64,000 bases of DNA from Isosphaeraceae bacterium EP7 (GTDB lineage: Bacteria; Planctomycetota; Planctomycetia; Isosphaerales; Isosphaeraceae), in contig CP151667.1 of the NCBI GenBank assembly GCA_038400315.1, forward strand, positions 1 through 64,000. Reading direction: 5' to 3'. Below the pieces are notes generated by a model. That model ran no database searches. It was not told the origin of the DNA and saw only the letters and a list, made by a program, of their open reading frames with translations. Below are positions 58,667 to 64,000 of the stretch, one piece after another (within the stretch, counting starts at the first letter, position 1; each line of letters opens with the position of its first letter). The position numbers and the translations under genes were made by a program.

Positions 58667-60049
58667 ATGGCCATCCCACCCAGCCCTTGTCGGGGCCCCC
58701 GACGGATCACCCGGCGCGAGATGGTCGAGATCGGCGCGAGCGGCGTGCTGGGCCTGGGCCTGCCGCAATTGCTGCGGGCCGACGAGGCCAACACGCCCTC
58801 GCTGGCGAGCCTGACGCCCACGGCCGACTCGTGCATCCTCATCTTCCTGGATGGCGGGCCCAGCCACCTGGACATGTGGGACATGAAGCCGAACGCGCCC
58901 GCGGAGATCCGCGGCGAGTTCAAGCCCATCGCCACCAAGCTGCCGGGCATCACCGTCTGCGAGCACCTGCCCAGGTTCTCGGGCCTGCTGCACCACGGGA
59001 CGCTCATCCGGTCGGCGCACCACGGGGTGAACAACTCGCACGGGGCGGCCGTCTACACCAGCCTCACCGGCCACGACCGGGGCGAGGTCGGCGGCCGGGC
59101 CCAGCCGACGGACAACCCGGCGATCGGCTCGGTGGTCGGGTTCTGCCGGCCCCCCAAGTCGTCGGTTGTTCCTTATGTGTCGATGCCCTACATCACGGCC
59201 GAGGGGGCCGGCGGCCCGCCCCAGCCTGGCTTCTTCGGCGGCTGGCTCGGCCGTTCGTACGACCCCCTCTTCGTGCTGAAGGACCCGGGCGCGGCCGACT
59301 TCGCCATGCCCGAGATGGCGCCTCCCGAGGGCGTGAACCCCGGCCGGTTCGACGCCCGCAGGCGGCTCGAGGCCGAGCTGGGCGGCCTGCCCCGAGGCAT
59401 GACACGCGACCGGAGGCTGGGCGACCTCGACCGGTTCCAGGGGCGTGCCTTCGACCTGCTCACCTCGCCGGCCGCCCAGAGCGCCTTCCGGATCGACCGC
59501 GAGGACCCGCGTGCCCGCGACCGCTACGGCCGCAACATCTACGGCCAGAGCGTCCTGCTCGCCCGCCGCCTCATCGAGGCCGGCACCCGGGTCGTCAACA
59601 TCTCGTGGGCCCCCGACGCCAACGCCACCTGGGACACTCACGGCCAGAACTTCGAGGCCCTCAAAACCAGGCTCCTCCCCCAGCTCGACGCGGCCGTCTC
59701 CAGCCTGATCGAGGACCTGATCGCCCGAGGGATGTTCGAGCGGACCCTCGTCGTCGTCATGGGCGAGTTCGGCCGCAGCCCCAAGATCAACCCGGGCGCG
59801 GGCCGCGACCACTGGAACTTCGGCTACAGCCTGTTCATGGCTGGAGGCGGCATCAAGGCGGGCCACGTCCACGGCGCCAGCGACAAGATCGGCGGCCACC
59901 CCCAGACCGATCCCGTCACCCCCGCCGAGATCATCGCCACCATCTATCGCTGCCTGGGCATCCCCGCCGACCTCGAGCTGCACGACCAGATGCAGCGCCC
60001 CCTGACCGTCGTGCCCAACGGCCAGCCCATCACGTCCATCCTCGCCTGA
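58667..60049 (+). CDS. DUF1501 domain protein, copy 2
   Basis: A 460-residue exported protein of the DUF1501 family. The leader contains TRREMVEIGASGVLGLGLPQLL. Family landmarks: 'CILIFLDGGPSHLDMWDMKP', 'HHGVNNSHGAAVYTSLTGHDRG', 'TLVVVMGEFGRSPKINPGAGRDHWNFGYSLFMAGGGIKAG'. It lacks an adjoining DUF1549/DUF1553 partner. It shares the fold but not close identity with the copy at 17020-18375. The ATG at 58667 begins a short Pro-rich N-terminus before the leader. Role unknown; it is presumed to act outside the cytoplasm. Confidence 0.9.
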   Translation: MAIPPSPCRGPRRITRREMVEIGASGVLGLGLPQLLRADEANTPSLASLTPTADSCILIFLDGGPSHLDMWDMKPNAPAEIRGEFKPIATKLPGITVCEHLPRFSGLLHHGTLIRSAHHGVNNSHGAAVYTSLTGHDRGEVGGRAQPTDNPAIGSVVGFCRPPKSSVVPYVSMPYITAEGAGGPPQPGFFGGWLGRSYDPLFVLKDPGAADFAMPEMAPPEGVNPGRFDARRRLEAELGGLPRGMTRDRRLGDLDRFQGRAFDLLTSPAAQSAFRIDREDPRARDRYGRNIYGQSVLLARRLIEAGTRVVNISWAPDANATWDTHGQNFEALKTRLLPQLDAAVSSLIEDLIARGMFERTLVVVMGEFGRSPKINPGAGRDHWNFGYSLFMAGGGIKAGHVHGASDKIGGHPQTDPVTPAEIIATIYRCLGIPADLELHDQMQRPLTVVPNGQPITSILA

Positions 60050-60375
60050 GGCCAGGTGGCAAAACCCAGCCACCTCGGACCTCGGATGCCATGCATGTGC
60101 GAAGCATGAATAGGGCGACATTGATGGTCCGCCCAGGCCCGACACCCCCCCATCCAAATCAAAAGTCGTCAGAGCAGTTCCCGCTAGCCCGGCGCGGTTG
60201 AGGAAAAGGGGACTGGCTCCGCAGAGAAGCGCAGGGGCCTGTCCCCCTTTTCCGGCGTGATACGGTCGACCGGGACCCGCTCCAGGCGTACAGCCGCAGC
60301 GGCCAGATCGCATCTCGCCCGTTTCGTCCGAATTGTCAAAGACCGAGGACATTTCCCGGCAAACCCGCTTCAATT
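60050..60375. other. Gene-free region with a long hairpin
   Basis: This 326-base gap between convergent genes holds the inverted repeat at 60202-60253. Nothing else in it looks like a gene. Confidence 0.5.
60202..60253. repeat. Imperfect 19-bp inverted repeat with GGGGAC core
   Basis: GGAAAAGGGGACTGGCTCC (60202-60220) pairs with GGGGCCTGTCCCCCTTTTCC (60234-60253) with a few mismatches, around a 13-base loop. It resembles the other GGGGACA hairpins in the window and, from memory, a repeat seen between genes in related planctomycetes. Confidence 0.65.
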
Positions 60376-61623
60376 TCAGGCCGCAGGCAAGGCAATCAGG
60401 CGAAGGACCGCGCCACACGCGGGACGAACCGTCGTCTTGACGGGCCGAGTCAGCCTTCGACCCGGCCGAAAATCAGGCTTGGCGGGCCGGACGACCGTAT
60501 TCCGGGCGCCGAGCGACCGGGCCAGACGCCTCAGCCGACCCGCGAGATGGCTTCGTTCCGCAAACGAACCGTGGCCGCCGTTTTGGCTTCGTTCCGGGCG
60601 GTTCACAGGGCCGGCGGCGGTCGGAGCGGGTACGGCCGGATGCCCATGCTCGCCGCGAGTCTCGGCCCGATCGGGCTCGGGTGTCGGCGAGCCGGGATCG
60701 GGGCGCGGCGAGGGATCATCGCCGTACGGGACCGGATCGGGAGCACCCCAGACGGAGAAATCCGGGCGGGGCCGCTCGACGTAGTCGTGGGTCATCACCG
60801 GAGCGGGCGCGGGCTTCTGACGTCCCTTGCGCAGCATGTCCAGGGCCCAACGCTGACGCCTGAAGCTGGCCGTCTCGTACCGACGCAGCAGCACGAGCGT
60901 CGGGTCGTCAACCGCGATCAGGCCCAGTGAAGTGGCCTCGCGGAGGTCATCATCAATCGCGTCCAGCGACTCCTCCTGACGCATCGCCAGACTCTCCAAC
61001 TCAGACTCGACAAGCTCGCGGAGATAGGCCGCCGCATCGATCCCCTCGGGAGCATCGAGCGGGCTGTCCATCTCCCGAACCTCGGCCGAGACCCCCATCA
61101 GATCGAGGGCCAAAGATTTCTGCTCGTCCGTCCAAAACCCCTTCTTCTCCAGCACTTTCCCCAAAGCCCGCCAGCGAACCCCCAGCCATTCGCAGCCCGC
61201 CGAAGTCGTCGACAACCGCGACGCCACCTCGTCCGGACAACCCGCCAGAGTCTTCCCCAGCTTCGCCGCCTCGGCCTTGCGTTCATCCAGCCAGCAAGCC
61301 CCGGCCCTGCGGGCGCGAACATCCCGCACCAGCCGCTCCTCGATCCGGCACCGGTCGATCCGCACCCCTTCGATGGCGATCGTCTCGACCAGCCCCATCT
61401 CGAACGCATTCATCGGCCGCAGCGACGAAACCAGTTGCTCGCCCAGCTCGCGAGCCGCCTGCGCCTCGTTCTCGGGAACGACCACGCCGTTGCCGGCCAG
61501 CCCATGAATCAGGCTATTCCGCCGAGACTGGGCCTTGCCCTCCTCGGTCTTCGGCCCGGTGCTGCGCATGGCATTGCGGCGATTGGCGTCGATCCGACGC
61601 TGGCTGATTTCGAGCTTGCCCAT
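60376..61623 (-). CDS. STGP-family protein, copy 2 (unknown function)
   Basis: A 415-residue soluble protein, paralogous to the one at 3732-4826. It shares the N-terminal SQRRIDANRRNAMRSTGPKT.EGKAQSRRNSLIHGLAG, the mid-protein helices with 'SLALDLMGVSAEVREMDSPLDAPEG', and 'DDPTLVLLRRYETASFRRQRWALDML'. The C-terminal 130 residues are a different low-complexity tail (Pro, Arg, Gly). The 18 bases before the ATG (AGGAAGCGACGCAGC plus 3) match copy 1 nearly exactly. Two such genes in 64 kb suggest a multicopy family; no transposase motif is present. Confidence 0.8.
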   Translation of the reverse strand: MGKLEISQRRIDANRRNAMRSTGPKTEEGKAQSRRNSLIHGLAGNGVVVPENEAQAARELGEQLVSSLRPMNAFEMGLVETIAIEGVRIDRCRIEERLVRDVRARRAGACWLDERKAEAAKLGKTLAGCPDEVASRLSTTSAGCEWLGVRWRALGKVLEKKGFWTDEQKSLALDLMGVSAEVREMDSPLDAPEGIDAAAYLRELVESELESLAMRQEESLDAIDDDLREATSLGLIAVDDPTLVLLRRYETASFRRQRWALDMLRKGRQKPAPAPVMTHDYVERPRPDFSVWGAPDPVPYGDDPSPRPDPGSPTPEPDRAETRGEHGHPAVPAPTAAGPVNRPERSQNGGHGSFAERSHLAGRLRRLARSLGARNTVVRPAKPDFRPGRRLTRPVKTTVRPACGAVLRLIALPAA

Positions 61624-61999
61624 GGTGCTGCGTCGCTTCCTGGGTGCGGAATCCGAGTTGTGCGAGAGTTTCGCCGCCGTCGGCGAAGCGGGCCGGCCCG
61701 CGCGACATCGCGCGAGTTTCAGGCCTCTCTCAAATACTATCCCTTAATCGGGACGTATCGTTCGTAGAAAATGGACAAAATGGGAAAATAATTCCGATCG
61801 AATCTTCTAGCTCGGCTGAATCTCGCCCGCATTCGGGCTTAGGAGGTTCGCCAAAATCAAGTATCCAACTCGAGGGAGGGCGGCCGAGGCCTCTAATTCG
61901 GTTGTCTGTGTCGAGGTCACGAGCCTCTGGGAAGAACTCACGGAACCTCCTCCTCAAATCGGCATTCTTGCCTGGCAATTGCATTTTCGGGGACTTCAT
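61624..61999. other. Intergenic region upstream of STGP copy 2
   Basis: This 376-base gap carries the shared leader of the STGP gene and, near 61725-61745, a string (GGGATAGTATTTGAGAG on the minus strand) resembling GGGGATAATAGCGGAG at the same distance before copy 1; both may be promoter parts. No supportable ORF is present. Confidence 0.4.
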
Positions 62000-62365
62000 T
62001 CATTCGGCCTGCCACACCTCGATCATCAGGCCATCCGGGTCAGCGATCATCATGAATTGACCGTCCGACGGCTGGACCACCTCGACCTGATCTCGGGCGA
62101 AGAGCCGCTCTGCGGCCTCCAGGTCATCGACCTCCAGCCAAAGGATCGTCATGGCATGGTCCGGGAACGATGACGGACTTCGCTCGGCCGCGTTCGGCAT
62201 CAGGGTGATGGACCAGTCCCCGAGCCGATACCACGGACAGCCATAACCGTCACGGGGGTCAGGGGAGGCCCCCAGGACACCCTCGTAGAAGCGTCGGGAG
62301 CGATCCAGGTCTGAGCAGGCGACCGTCAGCGCCTTCGGTCGGAAAGTCAGCTCGCGCTCCGGCAT
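62000..62365 (-). CDS. VOC-superfamily protein (glyoxalase/bleomycin-resistance-like)
   Basis: A 121-residue protein of the vicinal-oxygen-chelate fold. Seen: 'ALTVACSDLDRSRRFYEGVLGASP', 'WYRLGDWSITLMPNA', 'MTILWLEVDDLEAAERLFARDQVEVV' and 'QFMMIADPDGLMIEVWQ', the two beta-alpha-beta halves of the fold with the terminal metal-ligand Glu. The exact substrate is unknown; options are glyoxalase, dioxygenase or a binding protein. The ATG at 62365 has GGAGG 7 bases upstream, and the longer in-frame stretch before it runs through a repeated element. Confidence 0.85.
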   Translation of the reverse strand: MPERELTFRPKALTVACSDLDRSRRFYEGVLGASPDPRDGYGCPWYRLGDWSITLMPNAAERSPSSFPDHAMTILWLEVDDLEAAERLFARDQVEVVQPSDGQFMMIADPDGLMIEVWQAE

Positions 62366-62412
62366 CGGCCGCCTCCGGTTATTCGTTTCCGCCCGATGAG
62401 GACGGGTGGACG

Positions 62413-62535
62413 GGGGCCGGCCCGACCGGGACGATGGCGATGACCAACACCAACCTAACACCCCGAGCACAGCCGTACCCCGGCGACATTCTCGCATCCA
62501 ACACCCGCCCCGTGCCAGTGCTTCACCTGGCTCGC
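62413..62535 (-). repeat. Diverged gene-start repeat, copy 1
   Basis: On the minus strand this block reads GCCAGGTGAA.CACTGG, then a short ORF 'MSPGYGCARGVRLVLVIAIV' continuing PVGPAP and ending after 37 codons. It aligns with the 5' end of the gene at 62633-63022 (copy 2) and partly with 63471-63530 (copy 3). Confidence 0.55.
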
Positions 62536-62632
62536 CGCCCTTGACCACCGCTCTGCCCCGAGGCTCGCCCTCCTCGTCCTCGGGGCATGGCTCGAGGAGT
62601 GAACCCTCGTCACGGTCCAATGCGACGTGAAC

Positions 62633-63022
62633 TTACGCGTTCTCGATGGAGTTCAAGCCGAACGTCGTGGCTAACTCCGACGTCACCTCCTCCAAGGCCA
62701 ACCCACACACTCGCAGGTCCTCAACCCCCTCGCCCGAGTAGTCGACGACCACCATCCCCTCGGGCTCGCCTCTATGCTCCCAGACCGAGGTAGTCGAGGT
62801 GAGGTTGAGATAGTGCCAGTATTGCGTCCCGAGCCGTGACCAAAGGAAGGAGGTCAATTCATCGCTACGTACGAACGCCTTCCAACCGCCCTCGGGTTGT
62901 AACCTCAGCCACTCGGACATGAGCCGCCTCGCGAGCTTCGAGTAGACGAGTGCCGGCTCGGCCGGGACGATGGCAATTACCAAGCCTGCCAGACACCCCA
63001 ACAGACCCAGCCCCGACGCCAT
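62633..63022 (-). CDS. Small protein with N-terminal hydrophobic helix
   Basis: A 129-residue protein with an N-terminal hydrophobic segment ('GLGLLGCLAGLVIAIVPAEPALV', residues 4-25) that could be a signal peptide or membrane anchor, and a mixed domain ('WLRLQPEGGWKAFVRSDELTSFLWSRL', 'VVVDYSGEGVEDLRVCGLALEEVTSELA'). I do not recognise it. Its first 25 codons and the bases before it belong to a repeat found in two more places nearby (62413-62535 and 63471-63530), in which the gene body is missing. The other copies suggest the family spreads or decays locally. Confidence 0.6.
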   Translation of the reverse strand: MASGLGLLGCLAGLVIAIVPAEPALVYSKLARRLMSEWLRLQPEGGWKAFVRSDELTSFLWSRLGTQYWHYLNLTSTTSVWEHRGEPEGMVVVDYSGEGVEDLRVCGLALEEVTSELATTFGLNSIENA

Positions 63023-63149
63023 CTTCTCACCCGATCCCCACCCCTTTCCAGTGGTTCACCTGGCTCGACGGCGGTCGAGGCAATGGCATGGTCTAAGCGA
63101 TCGTTCTGATGGGCTCTATCGTCGACGGGATCGGCCGCGTCCGCGGGGA

Positions 63150-63440
63150 TCATTCGCCCGTCCGGGACCGCTCGCATAGCCCCGCGAGCCGATCGGCCAC
63201 CCACTCGGCACGTCGCCGATCGCCCCTCAGTCCCATCCCGGACGTCTCGATATTCCAGAGACGTTCGGCGATGCGATGCGTGGGCTCTCCACGAGCGATC
63301 ATGAGGCTCAGCCGGTGCACGTAGCTGTCGTACTCGTCTCGGGCGTCAGCTTTGTCGCGGACACCGATCGGGTCCCACTCGCGGAGCAGGATTTCGCGGA
63401 CTGCGTCGTGGTATCGCTCGGCGCGCTTGCGCTCTCCCAT
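63150..63440 (-). CDS. Small conserved hypothetical protein
   Basis: A 96-residue protein similar in pattern to a small conserved family seen in planctomycetes and actinobacteria: 'YHDAVREILLREWDPIGVRD', 'ARDEYDSYVHRLSLMIARGEPTHRIAERLWNIETSGMGLRGDRRRAEWVADRLAGL'. The mark is 'EWDPIGV...DEYDSYV...L..IE...MGL'. No function is known; such proteins are found in genomic islands. The ATG at 63440 is chosen because the upstream codons run into the repeated element of copy 3. Confidence 0.75.
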   Translation of the reverse strand: MGERKRAERYHDAVREILLREWDPIGVRDKADARDEYDSYVHRLSLMIARGEPTHRIAERLWNIETSGMGLRGDRRRAEWVADRLAGLCERSRTGE

Positions 63441-63759
63441 GCGGAGTACCCCGTGACGGTCGCCGAGTAGAAGGGGCCGGCCCGACCGGGATGATGGCGG
63501 TGACCACACTTCCTGGCACCCCGAGCGGAGCAGGCTCCCGATGGATTCGTCGAGCGGTTGCCGAGCGTGGCGGATACATGCCGCCAGCAGGGCAGGAGAA
63601 AGATGTCGGTCTCGCAAGATGGGCCACGGCTAGACCTACCATAAGACAGGGACCGCTTCACGCTAGCTCGCCACAACGAACCTGCAAAACGGGTATTTGT
63701 TTAGCGCGGTCTACTCTTTTGCGTCTCGTTTACCCAACCGTCGATCGCCGTCATCCGCG
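63441..63759. other. Gene-free region with a third repeat copy
   Basis: This 319-base stretch holds copy 3 of the gene-start repeat (about 63471-63530) and then AT-richer DNA near 63640-63720. No supportable gene was found in it. Confidence 0.4.
63471..63530 (-). repeat. Diverged gene-start repeat, copy 3
   Basis: It shares GGCCGGCCCGACCGGGA.GATGGCG.TGACCA and CACCCCGAGC with copy 1 (62413 on). On the minus strand it reads 'LGVPGSVVTAIIPVGPAPST', matching 'VIAIVPVGPAP' and 'VIAIVPAEPA' of the other copies. Confidence 0.5.
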
Positions 63760-63999
63760 TTACGACTCTGGCCCTTGTCCAGGCGTCAAGTGCTCCAGAA
63801 AGCCACGCGGGTCTGCTACAAACCGCATGGAGTCGGAGGCTCGAAGTGCTTCGACTAACTGCGTCCACTCCGGCTTGAACAGCCGATTCGGCCGTACCCA
63901 CATCATGCAGCCACAGAATCCCGCCAGTCGAAGAACGCCGCGAGCGAATGCGGGCGAGAAGGATCGGAGGTCGAGCCTGCAAACGATGCAAACTACTCG
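63760..63999 (-). CDS. Partial hypothetical ORF running off the window end
   Basis: An open frame of 79 codons before a TAA at 63760-63762 continues past the end of the window. It reads 'CIVCRLDLRSFSPAFARG', 'MMWVRPNRLFKPEWTQLVEALRASDSMRFVADPRGFLEHLTPG'. The last 50 residues are protein-like, while the part before is cysteine-rich. Two ATGs at 63906 and 63903 could start a 48-residue protein instead. I cannot name it, and its true length lies outside the window. Confidence 0.35.
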   Translation of the reverse strand, partial: RVVCIVCRLDLRSFSPAFARGVLRLAGFCGCMMWVRPNRLFKPEWTQLVEALRASDSMRFVADPRGFLEHLTPGQGPES

Positions 64000-64000
64000 G

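Noticed and set aside
61730-61999. An 89-codon minus-strand open frame next to the VOC gene
   Set aside because: Its start and composition are weak, there is no ribosome-binding site, and it lies in AT-richer DNA that looks intergenic.

Overview
The window reads as the start of a chromosome from a GC-rich planctomycete, most likely an Isosphaera/Singulisphaera-type member of the order Isosphaerales. That assignment rests on gene content: two DUF1501 proteins, a ThuA-like protein, a DUF1559 H-X9-DG pseudopilin, two PEP-CTERM proteins, many Tat-type leaders, HEAT/TPR proteins, and a protein family opening with an NRRNA..STGP..EGK..SRRN..HGL signature. Base 1 is the A of the dnaA start codon, so the assembly was probably rotated to dnaA. 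No tRNA, rRNA, CRISPR array or intact prophage was seen.

Layout. 0-5 kb: dnaA, a membrane protein, the surE-lipoprotein pair, and the first member of the STGP family. 5-16 kb: an accessory-looking stretch with a trypsin-like protease fused to TPR-like helices, two secreted or TPR proteins, a ROK sugar kinase, a PEP-CTERM protein, a ThDP enzyme, a CdiI-like immunity protein and a methyltransferase; this stretch holds several intergenic repeats. 16-22 kb: a RelE/ParE-type toxin with an overlapping partner, DUF1501, an HtrA-like protease, a DUF1232 protein and a zinc-ribbon/hydrolase fusion. 22-25 kb: an overlapping carotenoid-type oxidoreductase and desaturase pair. 25-33 kb: ThuA, aldo/keto reductase, transglutaminase, glutaminase, riboflavin synthase, a Phd-like antitoxin, rsmA and phoU. 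33-46 kb: a long Pro/Ala-rich secreted protein, guaB, a polysaccharide flippase, a PepSY membrane protein behind a promoter with a Fur-like palindrome, a squalene-cyclase-like repeat protein, a GNAT enzyme, and an ECF sigma/anti-sigma pair. 46-52 kb: a pseudopilin, a decayed IS1-family transposase, a second PEP-CTERM protein, a HEAT protein and a serine-recombinase remnant. 52-64 kb: an M2 peptidase, a hydrolase-like protein lacking its usual serine, thyA-folA, a choloylglycine-hydrolase-like enzyme, a second DUF1501, the second STGP-family protein, and small genes among three diverged copies of a short repeat.

Housekeeping genes (dnaA, surE, rsmA, guaB, phoU, ribE, thyA, folA) are spread singly among lineage-specific secreted proteins. 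Most transcription units look short; clear coupling is seen only for surE-lipoprotein, the carotenoid pair, the toxin pair, sigma/anti-sigma and thyA-folA. The observations most worth following are the STGP paralogues with a shared translation leader, the Fur-like promoter before the PepSY gene, the repeated upstream region of a PEP-CTERM gene, the candidate toxin-antitoxin pair with an unrecognised partner, and a recurring GGGGACA hairpin.
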